The translations under genes were made by a program, and so were the position numbers. Of a stretch of 64,000 nt of DNA, positions 35,504 through 45,662 are shown in pieces. This DNA comes from a bacterium (lineage in GTDB: Bacteria; Zhuqueibacterota; Zhuqueibacteria; Zhuqueibacterales; Zhuqueibacteraceae): positions 62,001-126,000 of the forward strand of contig JAKLJX010000017.1 in assembly GCA_023150945.1 (NCBI GenBank), in the 5' to 3' direction. Position 1 is the stretch's first letter; the number at the start of each line of letters is the position of its first letter. A model generated the notes under the pieces. It was given only the letters and a program-made list of their open reading frames with translations. It ran no database searches and had not been told where the DNA came from.

Positions 35504-37999
35504 TCATTTGTAGCTGATGCCCACCCAAAGCCGGCGGCCGTAGTGTTCTTGAAATTCCAGCGTGGGTTGGCTGAAATCAATGCCGCCCTGATCCGGGTCT
35601 GCGCTTCGTTGATCGAGCAAATTGCGCACTTCCAAAAACGGCGCCACCGGCAGCCCCAGCCGCTGCAGCTTCGGGCCGGCCAGTTTTATATCTAGAAAAT
35701 GGCGCCAGCCCAGCGCAGTCTCTTTGTTGCTCAGCCACTCGATGGCGCGCGCCGGACCATTGATTTTGGCGAGCAGGCTCACCAGGAAGCCACGAGGCGT
35801 GTGGTAGGCAAGCCGCAGCTTGAAGGCGTGGCGTTGATCCCAAGCCAAAGGCTCTTCCAGATGGCTGCGCTGAATTTCGTTGCGGCTGCGGCTCAACAGC
35901 GTGGATTCCGGCCAGGAGCCGGTGCCGGTGCTGGTCAAATAGGTGTAGGCCAGGCTCGTTTGCAGCGTGCTGCCGAAGCGATGCGAATACGCCGCCTCCA
36001 GGCCGCTGGTGCTGGCTTTGGCGCGATTTTCATAGCGAAACACCGGCTGTTGTTGATTCTCGAAGCGCGTGGGTTGGTTGGCGTAGGGAAAGGTGTCGAT
36101 CAAATCATCGAAATCGCGCAGAAAGCCGGTGAGCGTGAAGGTGGAGTATTCGGCGATTACGCGGCGGTAAGTCAGCTCCCAAGCCTTGGCGCGGATCGGC
36201 TTGATGTTGCTGTTGCCGAAGATCGGCCAGCGGGCGCCGACGCTGCCCGCTGGGTTGGTGTATAAGTAGTAAAACGGCGGCAACTCGAAAAACCAGCCGT
36301 AGTTCACCGCCAGGTGTTCGATGTTGCCGATGGGAATGGCGATGCCGAGCCGCGGCGCCAGGGTGAAGTGAAATTTTTCCTGGCGCGGCTCCGGCACGGT
36401 GATGGAATCATTGGGCACCGCGAATGCGGCTTCAGAAGGCAGCAGCGCCGGTTTGGTGTTGGCCGAGAAATACTCGGCGCGCACGCCCATGGTTGCCAGG
36501 AAACCGGGCAGCTCGATCTTGTGATGGAAATAAGCGGCGAGCGCATACGGGTTGCGTCGAAACGAATCTTGATAGCGGCTGTAAACCAAACTCTCCGCCG
36601 AGCGGCCATTGGGCCACAGCAAAAAGCGGTCGCGGTTGAGCGAGATTTGCCACAGATTGGTCTCGAATCCCAGTCGGAACTGATGGATGGGATTCAATTG
36701 CCGCACCAGGCTGAGGCGGCCGAGATAGTGCTGCTCGCGCAAATCTTCCCACCAGGGTTCGACCGCTCCCTGCCACACTTCGGCCAGTGATTGCGATTGG
36801 TCGAGGATGAGGTTGGTGGTTTCCTCGCCGGCGATCGTGCCGGTGACGCGCCGCCGCAAGCGCAGCGCGCTGAATTCCAGCTTGTAAAAGGTCTCTGCGC
36901 TCAGCGTTTGGATGATGGAAAGATCCATCCGGCTGTTGTTGTTGAAGCGCTTGGGCAGCGCCGACAGGCGGCCGGCCCAAGCTGCATCGTATTGCCGCCA
37001 TTCCCAATTGGAAAACAAGCCCTGCCAGCGTAGAAAAAGATTGCTGGACAGCCGCAGCATCAGCTTGGAATTCAGATCATAATTGAAAATCACCGGCGTG
37101 TGGAAGGTTCGCCGGAGTTCCTTGCGGTAAGGCGTGTCGGTGAGATAGGCACTGCCGGAAATCAGATAATTGGAATCGATCAGCGGTCCGCCCAGACCGA
37201 GTTTGAGCGGCCCGCCCACGGCAAATTCGGCGCGCCGGGCATTGTCATAGGTCCAATCGCGACGGGCCGGCAGATCTTGCGCGAGCTTGAGCGCGCCGAA
37301 AAAGTCGTTGCGGCCTTCGCGCGTGATGATGTTGATGACGCCCGAGGTGACATTGCCGTATTCCGCGCTGAAGCCGCCGGTCTGCACCACCATCTCCGCG
37401 ATCGCGCTGGTGGGAATGGTGAAAGCCGCGGCGCGCGTCATCGCGCCGGAGGCCGGCAGGCCGTCGATCAAATACTGCACGTTGCTGCTGCGGCTGCCGC
37501 GAATGTGATTGGCGACATAGCCCGGCACCAGCGCCAGTTTGTCGTGATAAGTCAGTCCGGGTGTGGTTTCAGCAATCGCTTCTTCGCTGAGATATTCGGT
37601 GCTCGACATCAGGTCGCGGAAAATCTGTACGCGCGGCGCCGTTACCACGATTTCCTCAGAAGTGTTGAGCACCCGGCTGGTGAGATCGATATCGAGGCTG
37701 GTGTTGAGGTCGGTTTTCACTTCGACTTCGGTCAGCTTCAGCGAGCTGTAGCCGATCATGCTCACGCGCAGGTTGTAGCTGCCGACCGGCAGATTGTAGA
37801 TGATGTAATACCCGTGCTTGCTGGCCTTGGCGCCAAAATTGGTGCCCTCCACCACGATGTTCGCGCCCGGCAGGGGGATGTTTGTCTCCTTGTCTCGCAC
37901 GAAACCTGAAATATTTCCGAATGCGCCGCTGTAGCTGCTGGTGGCCGGCAGGAGCAGCGCAAGGAACAGCAAGATTTTGGCTCTTGGGGATGGCGTCAT
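35504..37999 (-). CDS. TonB-dependent receptor with N-terminal carboxypeptidase-regulatory domain
   Basis: 831-aa outer-membrane receptor from the ATG at 37999 (an in-frame start at 38077 would add 26 residues before the signal peptide). A signal (ILLFLALLLPATSSYS) is followed by a CarboxypepD_reg-like domain (GNISGFVRDKETNIPLPGAN, about residues 25-105), a plug domain (about 115-225; STEYLSEEAIAETTPGL, RGSRSSNVQYLIDGLP, GFSAEYGNVTSGVINIITREG) and a 22-strand-size barrel. The final residues (RRLWVGISYK) are aromatic-rich. Of SusC-like design, so it may import glycans, siderophores or other large substrates; no SusD-like gene is adjacent. Confidence 0.9.
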   Translation of the reverse strand: MTPSPRAKILLFLALLLPATSSYSGAFGNISGFVRDKETNIPLPGANIVVEGTNFGAKASKHGYYIIYNLPVGSYNLRVSMIGYSSLKLTEVEVKTDLNTSLDIDLTSRVLNTSEEIVVTAPRVQIFRDLMSSTEYLSEEAIAETTPGLTYHDKLALVPGYVANHIRGSRSSNVQYLIDGLPASGAMTRAAAFTIPTSAIAEMVVQTGGFSAEYGNVTSGVINIITREGRNDFFGALKLAQDLPARRDWTYDNARRAEFAVGGPLKLGLGGPLIDSNYLISGSAYLTDTPYRKELRRTFHTPVIFNYDLNSKLMLRLSSNLFLRWQGLFSNWEWRQYDAAWAGRLSALPKRFNNNSRMDLSIIQTLSAETFYKLEFSALRLRRRVTGTIAGEETTNLILDQSQSLAEVWQGAVEPWWEDLREQHYLGRLSLVRQLNPIHQFRLGFETNLWQISLNRDRFLLWPNGRSAESLVYSRYQDSFRRNPYALAAYFHHKIELPGFLATMGVRAEYFSANTKPALLPSEAAFAVPNDSITVPEPRQEKFHFTLAPRLGIAIPIGNIEHLAVNYGWFFELPPFYYLYTNPAGSVGARWPIFGNSNIKPIRAKAWELTYRRVIAEYSTFTLTGFLRDFDDLIDTFPYANQPTRFENQQQPVFRYENRAKASTSGLEAAYSHRFGSTLQTSLAYTYLTSTGTGSWPESTLLSRSRNEIQRSHLEEPLAWDQRHAFKLRLAYHTPRGFLVSLLAKINGPARAIEWLSNKETALGWRHFLDIKLAGPKLQRLGLPVAPFLEVRNLLDQRSADPDQGGIDFSQPTLEFQEHYGRRLWVGISYK

Positions 38000-38341
38000 C
38001 GTTTGCGCAAGATGTTGTTTTACCAGAGAAATACCCTTTGCAAGGCCTATGCCATGCTGCTGGAAGAATAAACGCATCCATTCAGCGCCAGGCTGGTCCT
38101 AAAACCGTGTTTTGTCCCACACGATTTCAATGAAGTTAAACTTGTACACCAGCCGCCACTGCCGCGATGACTTGCCACGGCCACTTCACGCCCGGCGCAA
38201 GGATATGCAAAAAGCTTCCAGAAAACGGAAAAGTTTTGCATATTGTCGGCCGTTTGCGCAGCAATTTCAATCGCCGCCGGCTCCTCCACTGAACAGAGCG
38301 CTCCGGCACCTCCGACAATCAACCTCATTTCAAACCAAACC
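38000..38341. other. divergent intergenic region, TonB receptor / folC
   Basis: 342 bases separating the divergent receptor and folC starts. An inverted repeat, ATGCAAAA (38205-38212) with TTTTGCAT (38234-38241) and inner TTCC/GGAA pairs, lies 100 bases before folC. It may be a regulatory site for one or both genes. No other feature was recognised. Confidence 0.35.
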
Positions 38342-39673
38342 ATGTCAACCTCTGAAATGGCCATAAGTAGCCGCACCGCAGCCTATTTGGATAAGCTGGG
38401 ATTTTTCGGCTGGCAACTCGGTCTCCAGCGCATTCAAAAATTCACCCGGTTTCTCGGGAATCCCCAGCGTGCTTTCCCCTCCGTTCATCTTGCTGGCACC
38501 AACGGCAAAGGCTCGACCGCGGCGATGTTGGCCGCAATTGCTCAGGCGGCCGGCCTGCGTGTGGGACTCTACACCTCCCCGCACTTGGTCCACCTCAACG
38601 AACGCATTCAAATCAACGGCAGGCCCATTCGCGGCCGCGATTTCGAAGCGCTGCTGCGTTCCTGCCGGTCGCAGGTCGACGCCCTGCAAGCCACCTACTT
38701 TGAAGTCTTGACCGCGCTCGCGTTCAAATACTTTGCCGAGCAGCAGGTCGATTTGGCAATCATCGAGACCGGCTTGGGCGGCCGGCTGGATGCCACCAAT
38801 ATCATCATGCCGGAAATCAGCGTCATCACTTCCATCAGTCTGGAGCATCAGAATTACCTCGGCAAGACCCTGGCGGCGATTGCAGCCGAGAAGGCCGGCA
38901 TCATCAAACCGCGGCGACCGTGCGTGAGCGGCGTGCTGCCACCGCCCGCGGCTGCCGTCATTGCGGCGCGCTGCCGCGAACTGCGGGCGCCGCTGCTCGA
39001 GGTTCACCGGAGTGTGAAAATCTCAAAGGTGCGATTGGCGGCGGAGGGTACCAGCTTCGATCTTCGTTCGGCCGCGCACGATATTGATTATCCTGATCTG
39101 CGTTTGAACCTGCTGGGCTTGCATCAGGTGCGCAATGCGGCTCTGGCGGTTTGCGGCGCCCGGCTGCTGCGCCGCGCCGGTTTTCCGCTCTCTGATGAGG
39201 CCATTCGCGCGGGTTTGTCCCACACACATTGGCCGGCGCGGCTGCAACTTCTGCCCGGCTCACCGGCGATCCTGCTGGATGCCGCGCACAATGCCGACGG
39301 CATGCGCGCGCTCACCCGCACGCTGCGGGAACTCTTTCCCGATCGGCGGCTGAAGGTGGTTATGGCGTTGCTGAACGACAAGTCTGTGGCCAAAGTTTTG
39401 CGCACCTGGCTGCCGCTGCAGCCGGAGTTTTTTTTCGCCACGGCCGTAGCCGATCGCGCCCTGCCCAGCCGCGAATTGCTGCAACACGCCCGCGCCCTGG
39501 GCTTGCAGGCGCGCGCGTGCGCTGACGGCAGCGAAGCCCTGCAGGCCGCGCGCACACGCTGCCGGAGCAACGATTTGCTCTGCGTTACCGGCTCGCACTA
39601 CCTGCTCGGTGAGTTGATGCGTGCGTCCAGCCTGCCATATCCTTACGCGCGCAGTGCCCGGCGCCAGCCCTGA
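38342..39673 (+). CDS. folC: bifunctional folylpolyglutamate/dihydrofolate synthase FolC
   Basis: Mur-ligase-fold enzyme that adds glutamate to dihydropteroate and to folates. The product is 443 aa. The N-terminus FGWQLGLQRIQKFTRFLGNPQ and the P-loop HLAGTNGKGST are diagnostic. YTSPHLVHLNERIQINGRPI, ETGLGGRLDATN and the C-terminal VMALLNDKSVAKVL follow. The ATG at 38342 gives a normal length; a start at 38243 would add 33 unusual residues. No clear ribosome-binding site is seen. Stands alone, transcribed away from the TonB receptor. Confidence 0.93.
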   Translation: MSTSEMAISSRTAAYLDKLGFFGWQLGLQRIQKFTRFLGNPQRAFPSVHLAGTNGKGSTAAMLAAIAQAAGLRVGLYTSPHLVHLNERIQINGRPIRGRDFEALLRSCRSQVDALQATYFEVLTALAFKYFAEQQVDLAIIETGLGGRLDATNIIMPEISVITSISLEHQNYLGKTLAAIAAEKAGIIKPRRPCVSGVLPPPAAAVIAARCRELRAPLLEVHRSVKISKVRLAAEGTSFDLRSAAHDIDYPDLRLNLLGLHQVRNAALAVCGARLLRRAGFPLSDEAIRAGLSHTHWPARLQLLPGSPAILLDAAHNADGMRALTRTLRELFPDRRLKVVMALLNDKSVAKVLRTWLPLQPEFFFATAVADRALPSRELLQHARALGLQARACADGSEALQAARTRCRSNDLLCVTGSHYLLGELMRASSLPYPYARSARRQP

Positions 39674-39761
39674 CGTACCCGGGTGCCGTCATCTTCTGAG
39701 ATGGCAAGCAGTGCAGGCCTCCGCCAACAGGCGAGCTATCGAAACAAAACCAATCCGCGAA

Positions 39762-39790
39762 TTGACTTTTTGATGAAATAGAACTATTTT
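39762..39790 (+). promoter_or_regulatory. sigma70-like promoter upstream of the VOC-protein gene
   Basis: TTGACT (39762-39767), 17 bases, TATTTT (39785-39790). It lies in the 329-base gap (39674-40002) between folC and the VOC gene, leaving a leader of about 205 bases. Nothing else was recognised in that gap. Confidence 0.45.
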
Positions 39791-40002
39791 GTCGCCGCTT
39801 GCTGCAGTGTTGAAACGATCGGAAATCATGAACGCCGCAGCACTTCATTCCTCTGCACCCCAACCTCGGACTGCGCGGCAGAAGACGTGCGGCTGTCAGG
39901 AGTGACGCCGGTGCCAACGCCTCAACATTCCAGGACGGAGTCTCGACCTTGAACTATCGCGATTCCCTGCAATCAAGATCAACTTTTTGGGATAGGTTCG
40001 CT

Positions 40003-40887
40003 ATGCACCCCGATACACGCATGGGGCCGGTGCATCTCACGGTTGCGGATTTGAAACAATCGCTGAATTTCTACAGCAACCTGCTCGGCCTGAAAATTCT
40101 GCAGAGCCAGCGCGGCACTACCTGGCTGTCCGCCGACGGCTCGCATCCCCTGCTCGCGCTCACCCTGCTGCCCGATGCCAAGCCGCGGCCGCTCAACAGC
40201 GCAGGCTTGTATCATTTCGCGATTCTGGTGCCGGGCCGCTACGATCTCGCGCGCGCTCTGCATCATCTGCTCGATATGCGCTACCCGCTGCAGGGCGCCT
40301 CGGATCATCTGGTGAGTGAAGCGATCTACCTCGCGGATCCCGACGGCAACGGCATCGAAATCTACGCCGACCGGCCGCGCAGCGACTGGCAATGGCAGGA
40401 AGGCCAGTTGCTGATGACCACCGAAGCCCTCGATTTGGATTTGCTGCTGGCGGAATTGGGACGCGGCAGAATTACGTGGGAAGGATTGCATCCCGGCACG
40501 CGCATCGGCCATGTGCATCTGCAAGTCGGCAATCTGGAAAACGCCGAGCACTTCTATCGCGAGATTTTGGGATTTGCTTTGACCACGCGCTACGGAACCG
40601 AAGCCATCTTTCTTGCGGCCGGCGGCTATCATCATCATTTGGGATTGAACACCTGGGCGGGCAGGGGCGTACCGCCTGCACCCTCCGACGCCCGCGGCTT
40701 GCGCTATCTCACCATTTGCGTGCCGAATGAAACCGAATTGGCGCTGGTGGCAAGCCGCCTCGAGCGCAACGACTGGATGTTTCAGCAGAAACCCGGCTTG
40801 CTCAGCCTGCGCGATCCGTTCAACAACGGCATTCTCATCGTGGCCGGCGAACCCACGCTCGGCCGCAACGGCAGCCTGACCTGGTGA
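40003..40887 (+). CDS. VOC-family protein, catechol-2,3-dioxygenase-like (CatE)
   Basis: 294-aa protein with two tandem VOC (glyoxalase/bleomycin/dioxygenase) modules: MGPVHLTVADLKQSLNFYSNLLGLKIL (about residues 7-33) and IGHVHLQVGNLENAEHFYREILGFALTTRYG (about 165-195). The likely metal ligands are in the two H-containing strands (HLTV, HLQV) and the matching Glu/His later in each half (GIEIYADRP). The CatE-like group includes extradiol dioxygenases, though some members have other roles. The ATG at 40003 (MHPDTRMGPVH) is chosen over a TTG at 39949. Confidence 0.85.
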   Translation: MHPDTRMGPVHLTVADLKQSLNFYSNLLGLKILQSQRGTTWLSADGSHPLLALTLLPDAKPRPLNSAGLYHFAILVPGRYDLARALHHLLDMRYPLQGASDHLVSEAIYLADPDGNGIEIYADRPRSDWQWQEGQLLMTTEALDLDLLLAELGRGRITWEGLHPGTRIGHVHLQVGNLENAEHFYREILGFALTTRYGTEAIFLAAGGYHHHLGLNTWAGRGVPPAPSDARGLRYLTICVPNETELALVASRLERNDWMFQQKPGLLSLRDPFNNGILIVAGEPTLGRNGSLTW

Positions 40888-41012
40888 GCTTGCGCGGTGA
40901 ACGGGTCTTGGTTCCGGTCCTCGCGGTTCGAACGAATACCAACAATCTTCTTCATCACGCCGGCAGCCCAGGCTGGGCGTGCAGGGGCTCATCTTCTTGA
41001 ATGGAAAGAGTC

Positions 41013-41939
41013 ATGATCACCAACCGCCGTTACCATGTGCTGCTGCCTCTGATGGTCATTCTGCTTGCCGGCCGTTTCGCCGGTGCCCTTGCCGCTGCAC
41101 CGTCCGTCGGCCAGCCGTCCTTGATCGTGCAAATCAACAACGTTCGCGATCAACGCAACAGCAAAGGCGAAGTCGCGCTCTATCTCAACGGCAAGAGAAT
41201 GCCGCCGCAGCGAACGGCCGAACGCCAGCCGCGCAATGAAGTTTTCGAGCTTTCGCTGGCAGAGGGGGTTTACCAAGTGAGGGCAGTCTTTCGCGCCAAG
41301 TCGTTTTGGAAGGAAAAAGAATTCGAGTTGGAGACGCACGACGGCCAGGTCAGAATCTATCCCGGCCATGTGACGCTGCTCACCATCACGCTCGAGAAGA
41401 ATTCCGACGGCAGTCTGGTGAGAAAGAAGAATTTCTTCACGGAAAGCGCCCAGCCGCTGGCGCGAGAATCCGCCAGTGTGCCTGCCGCCGCGCCGGCAGC
41501 AAGTCGCCAAAACGAGATTGCCACCGTGCCGCTTCCCGCGCAGCCGGCAGCCGTGCGCGAGAGCGCCCCGGCACAAGAGCCGGCGCCGGCGGTGTTGATT
41601 GTTCCTGCGCCCGCCGCGACGGAGATTCCCCAACCGCAAGCTGCGCCGGCGCCGGCTTTGCCCGCACCCTTGCCGCCGGCGGAACCGGCTCTGGCCGCAC
41701 CGCCAGCAGAGGGCAAAATCGCATTGCAGATCAACACCGTCCCCTCCGGCGCTGACGTGATCGTGGATGACCGGTATCTCGGGCAATCACCGCTGGTCAC
41801 TTACGTTTCGCGCCGGCAGAATCATGTGATTCAAATCTCCAAGCCGGGGCATCGCGATCTCATCAAGATGATCGACGCGCAGCAATTGCGCACGGAGAAG
41901 ATTTTCTTTTTGATCGAGAAACTCGAGGCGCAGCACTAG
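41013..41939 (+). CDS. PEGA-domain protein with Pro/Ala-rich linker
   Basis: 309-aa exported protein with a signal peptide (HVLLPLMVILLAGRFAGALAA). Residues about 25-125 form an unrecognised beta-rich domain (SLIVQINNVRDQRNSKGEVALYLNGKR). A Pro/Ala-rich low-complexity linker spans about 145-230. A PEGA domain ends the protein (IALQINTVPSGADVIVDDRYLGQSPL...ISKPGHRDLIK). PEGA domains are common in surface proteins of unknown function. The ATG at 41013 fits the signal better than the in-frame ATG at 41001 four codons upstream. Confidence 0.75.
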   Translation: MITNRRYHVLLPLMVILLAGRFAGALAAAPSVGQPSLIVQINNVRDQRNSKGEVALYLNGKRMPPQRTAERQPRNEVFELSLAEGVYQVRAVFRAKSFWKEKEFELETHDGQVRIYPGHVTLLTITLEKNSDGSLVRKKNFFTESAQPLARESASVPAAAPAASRQNEIATVPLPAQPAAVRESAPAQEPAPAVLIVPAPAATEIPQPQAAPAPALPAPLPPAEPALAAPPAEGKIALQINTVPSGADVIVDDRYLGQSPLVTYVSRRQNHVIQISKPGHRDLIKMIDAQQLRTEKIFFLIEKLEAQH

Positions 41940-41950
41940 ATCACTTTGAT

Positions 41951-41977
41951 CGCCCGGGCGCTCCGAGCGCCCGGGCG
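41951..41977. terminator. GC-rich hairpin between convergent genes
   Basis: CGCCCGGGCGCT and AGCGCCCGGGCG are exact complements around CCG, giving a 12-bp stem between the convergent PEGA and Ig-like genes. No T-run follows, so termination is likely but not certain. Confidence 0.55.
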
Positions 41978-41981
41978 AGGC

Positions 41982-44900
41982 TCATTTCAACAGCAAAAGC
42001 TTGCGGGTGGCGGTGAAAACCTCGCCGCTGTGCCGCGCCCGCGCCTGCAAGCGAAAAAGATAAACCCCGGAATTCGCCGCTTGTCCGGCCTGATCGCGGC
42101 CGTCCCAGCGCAGTAGATGCGAGCCGGCCGGCTTCTCGCCTTCCGCCAAAACTCTCACCAACCTGCCGCTCATGTCGTACAATTCCAACCGCACTTGCGC
42201 CGCTTCCGGCAAATCAAAAGGAATATTCGTTTCCGGATTGAAAGGATTGGGCTGATTTTGCCGCAAGGCGAATTGCATCGGCACGCTGCCGGCGTCTCGA
42301 TCTTCCACCGCGGTGATCAACGCCAGTGCCGTGAATGTGAGCGCCGGGGTGGACAGCCCGGGCACACTGACGCTGAGACGGTTCAATCCCACTCCCGGAC
42401 CTAACTGCCACCGCGCTTGCGCCACGCCATTGCTGTCCGACTTGAACGTGCCGCTGCCATTGGCGAACACGCCGCCGCCGCCCGCCGTTACTTCGAATTT
42501 CACTGCCGTGGGCTCCGGCGGATTGCCGAGTTTGTCGCGCAAGCGCACCGCCACCGGCGCTGTCAATGGTTGATTGATCACGCCGCTCTGTTGATCTCCC
42601 CCCGCCTTTTCAAATGACACCGCCGGCAACGCGACAAACTCCACCTGCACGCTGTCAGCCAGTTTCATCAGCGGTGATAACAGATAAGCTGAGACAATTC
42701 TGCGGCCGGCGCGCTGTGAGCGCAATTTGAACACCGCCTTGCCGTAGGCATCAGTTGCCGCGCTGGCCGGCGCCAGCAGGTTTTGCTGCCCGGACACCGT
42801 TACGCGCACGCCCTGACCGCTGACGAGTTGGTTGAGTTCATTGCGCAGCGTGACGGTGATCGTCGCCACGGCTTGACTGTCCGCCGGCAGGCCGGTTTGC
42901 GGAGTCACCACCAGACGCGAGAGCGTGGGGCTGACCAATGCTGGTTTGGCAACGGCAAAGAAGGAGAGCGGCGAGCTGAGCAGTTTCACGCCGTTGAATT
43001 CCGCTTTGGCATTCACTTGCTGGTTGCCGGCATTTTTGCCCAGGGTCCATTTCACGCGCGCCAATCCGCTGGTGTCGGTGTGCACGCGGACTTGGGTGGT
43101 GTCGTTGTCAAATTTGCCGCCGCCGGAGACGATGCGAAACGTGACGGCGAAATCTTTGGCCGGTATGCCGTTGGCATCGAACACCTGCACGGCCAGCGGT
43201 TCCGGTAGAGTCGCGCCGGCGAAAGCGGTTTGATTGTTCCCGCCGGCTGCGGCCATTGAGTCCGGCGCCGCGGTCTTGATGAGAAATCGCACCGCCGGCG
43301 TTGAACTGGCTGCCGGCGAGGCGATGATGGCAGTGGAATCGCCATACACCTCACTCGCGCGGCACGTGGCCGCCGCGGCGCCGTTGGCATCGGTGACTGC
43401 CTGCTTTGTGGTTTGACCATCGGCCAAGCGGCCGCCGCCGGAAACGACGGCAAACTTCACCGCGCCGCCGGCAATGCCATTGCCGAAATCATCACTGAAG
43501 CGCGCCACCAGCGGCGCGGAAGCCCGGCCGGCAGAAACGACCTGCCTGCCGCCGCTGACAATACTGGCTTGCGCCAGGCTGCCGGTCGTGGCGGTGGCCA
43601 CACATCGCGCCGGCGAGCCGGTCAAACCATTGGCGCGAACTTCGACTTCCTGCTTTCCGGGCGTGGGGCCGAGCGTCCAAGTGGTGCGGGCATGGCCGTG
43701 GCCGTCGGTCAAAATCGTGCGGCTGGCCTCGCCATGCAGATTGCCGTTGCCGGCGATCACGGCGAACTGCACCGCGAAGCCGGTGACGGGCGCGCCAAAG
43801 CGATCGGTCACCAGTGCCTCGATCGGCAGCGGTAGCGTCTGCCCGACTTCACCGCTCTGGTTGCAATCGCCGGCGAGCGCCAGTTGCCGGGCAATGCCGT
43901 CTCCGCGCGTGCGCAATTTGGCCACGTTGGAGAGGCCGCTGGCGAGGCCGGTTTCATCGAAAGCACGCAGCGCGACATAGTAGGTTTCATAAGTCTGCAA
44001 ACCCTCGAGGCGCACGCGCTGCAGCTCGCCGCCGCGTTTGGGCACGGGCGGTGCGGGCAACAATTGCGCGGCGGCAAAATTCTCTTTGGTAATGGGCGCG
44101 GTGGAGTAGCGAATTTCGTAGCGTTCAGCCTGCCCCTCCCAGTTGTTGTCGCCCGGCGTCCGCCACTCGAGCGTGAGCGCGGAGGAGCTGCTGTCCACCC
44201 CGCGCAAATCCGTCACGGCGGCCGGCGCAATCTTGTCCGGTTGCAGCCAGGAGATGGTGAAATCATCTACGGCGTTGTTGAGCTGCTCGCCGTGAATGAA
44301 CACGCCGGCATACCAGCGGTCGTTACCGGCAAACTCCTTGGTGGAATCCGAGCAAGTGGCATCGAGGCTGTCGTTGACGAAGTAATCGAAATAGACCGCG
44401 GCGGGACGGTTGCGGATCACGGCGCGCACCCGGTCGCCGGCTTTGGGGTTGCGCACCTGCGCTTTCTGCTGATCCACACTCTTGCCCTGGCCCCAGCGGT
44501 ATTCCCATGTGCCATAGCGAATGATCCACAGCCACACTTCGTGCCAGTTGGTGCGATGCCACAACCAGTAGCCGCTGCCGGTGGTGGCGAGCGTGTCGAT
44601 CATCAACGCGTGCGCGCCCTCTTTGATGCCGATCGAATCAGCCGCCCGGCCCCAGCGATACGAAACCTCGTGCACGGTCAGCCCGGGCTTGTTGAACACC
44701 GGTTCGAACAGTGCCAAATAGCGCCAGCCATAGATGGCCGCGGGCGTCAGCACCAGCTCGCCGTCTTTGATCGTCCAATAGCGTTTGTCGTAGGTCCAAT
44801 GCTCGCCGATTTCCGGCCGGTTGAAATCATCGCTGACGTGGATGGTGTCCACGCTGTTGTGGCTGGTGGCCCAGCGCACGCGCACGGCTTCCGGCAGTTG

Positions 44901-45032
44901 CATGGCCTGCCGCAGTGAATCTACGTGGGGCGCCGGCAGAGTCTGGGAATGGAGCGCCGGTATAGCAGGCAGGAATCCCAAGCCGAACAAAATGACCCAT
45001 CTCCGGGCACGGCGCCGTACCTCGCGAAACAT
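41982..45032 (-). CDS. surface protein with lectin-like, FN3 and five Ig-like modules and a type A sorting domain
   Basis: 1016-aa exported protein (signal peptide ending ALHSQ). Residues about 60-265 look like a concanavalin/laminin G-type domain (VSDDFNRPEIGEHWTYDKRY). A fibronectin III domain follows (about 272-375). Five successive Big_1/invasin-like modules fill about 385-925, each with a 'TD(x)nGxAxxxW.LG' signature (DGHGHARTTWTLG, DANGAAAATC, DTSGLARVKWTLG, DAYGKAVFKL, DSNGVAQARWQLG). The last 80 residues (LRQNQPNPFNPETNIPF...SGVYLFRLQA) form the FlgD-like sorting domain. Probably a T9SS-type adhesin or surface-layer component. Confidence 0.82.
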   Translation of the reverse strand: MFREVRRRARRWVILFGLGFLPAIPALHSQTLPAPHVDSLRQAMQLPEAVRVRWATSHNSVDTIHVSDDFNRPEIGEHWTYDKRYWTIKDGELVLTPAAIYGWRYLALFEPVFNKPGLTVHEVSYRWGRAADSIGIKEGAHALMIDTLATTGSGYWLWHRTNWHEVWLWIIRYGTWEYRWGQGKSVDQQKAQVRNPKAGDRVRAVIRNRPAAVYFDYFVNDSLDATCSDSTKEFAGNDRWYAGVFIHGEQLNNAVDDFTISWLQPDKIAPAAVTDLRGVDSSSSALTLEWRTPGDNNWEGQAERYEIRYSTAPITKENFAAAQLLPAPPVPKRGGELQRVRLEGLQTYETYYVALRAFDETGLASGLSNVAKLRTRGDGIARQLALAGDCNQSGEVGQTLPLPIEALVTDRFGAPVTGFAVQFAVIAGNGNLHGEASRTILTDGHGHARTTWTLGPTPGKQEVEVRANGLTGSPARCVATATTGSLAQASIVSGGRQVVSAGRASAPLVARFSDDFGNGIAGGAVKFAVVSGGGRLADGQTTKQAVTDANGAAAATCRASEVYGDSTAIIASPAASSTPAVRFLIKTAAPDSMAAAGGNNQTAFAGATLPEPLAVQVFDANGIPAKDFAVTFRIVSGGGKFDNDTTQVRVHTDTSGLARVKWTLGKNAGNQQVNAKAEFNGVKLLSSPLSFFAVAKPALVSPTLSRLVVTPQTGLPADSQAVATITVTLRNELNQLVSGQGVRVTVSGQQNLLAPASAATDAYGKAVFKLRSQRAGRRIVSAYLLSPLMKLADSVQVEFVALPAVSFEKAGGDQQSGVINQPLTAPVAVRLRDKLGNPPEPTAVKFEVTAGGGGVFANGSGTFKSDSNGVAQARWQLGPGVGLNRLSVSVPGLSTPALTFTALALITAVEDRDAGSVPMQFALRQNQPNPFNPETNIPFDLPEAAQVRLELYDMSGRLVRVLAEGEKPAGSHLLRWDGRDQAGQAANSGVYLFRLQARARHSGEVFTATRKLLLLK

Positions 45033-45662
45033 TGGCGATTACCTTTCCTGAAAAGATATGTGGCCTCAGAGCAGACCTGCGTACTTCACCCGGCCAGCCC
45101 GGACAAAGTTGCGCAGTTGCTTCCCAAGATTGACTGAATCGAGGTGAGAAAGAAATGAGGAATCAGAGTCCCTTGACTCCTGGATGGTGTTGCTGGTCGG
45201 CGCCGGCGGCCAGTTCTGCCGGGCATGCTGTGGCGTTGCCGGCTGCGCCGCCAGCGTTGAATGCGGCAGTTGGCAAACGTTACGCCAACCTCGTCAATTG
45301 GCCTGGTGCTGCCGGCTTCTCCTTTTAGCGGCCAACCGGCCGCAGCTTTGGGCTGATTTCACGGCAATTGCCGGCCCCGGCCTTGGCCTGCTGCGCGCGT
45401 GCGACGTGGCAAGCGCGCACCACCTGCGTCTCTCCCGAAACATTGTTCAGAGTTGGAACGCACCGTCCGGAAAGCTGAATTGTTGTGAAAATGTCACGAG
45501 AATTCTGGCGCGCGACAGCATCTATTCGTTTACTGGAGAAACACAGACCTTCGCTTCGCCGTTCCTCCTCAGGGCCGCTTCACCGGGGCGAATCCGAAAT
45601 CGTTCGGTATTCTCCAACAACTCACACTTTCCCAATACTTTCAATGTGAAGGAGTCACCACC
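45033..45662. other. intergenic region between divergent genes
   Basis: 630 bases separating the Ig-like protein gene (minus) from the unknown 449-aa protein gene (plus). No supported gene, dispersed repeat or clear promoter was seen. A 187-codon open frame at 45184-45744 is rejected: it overlaps the next gene out of frame and has no domain. Confidence 0.4.
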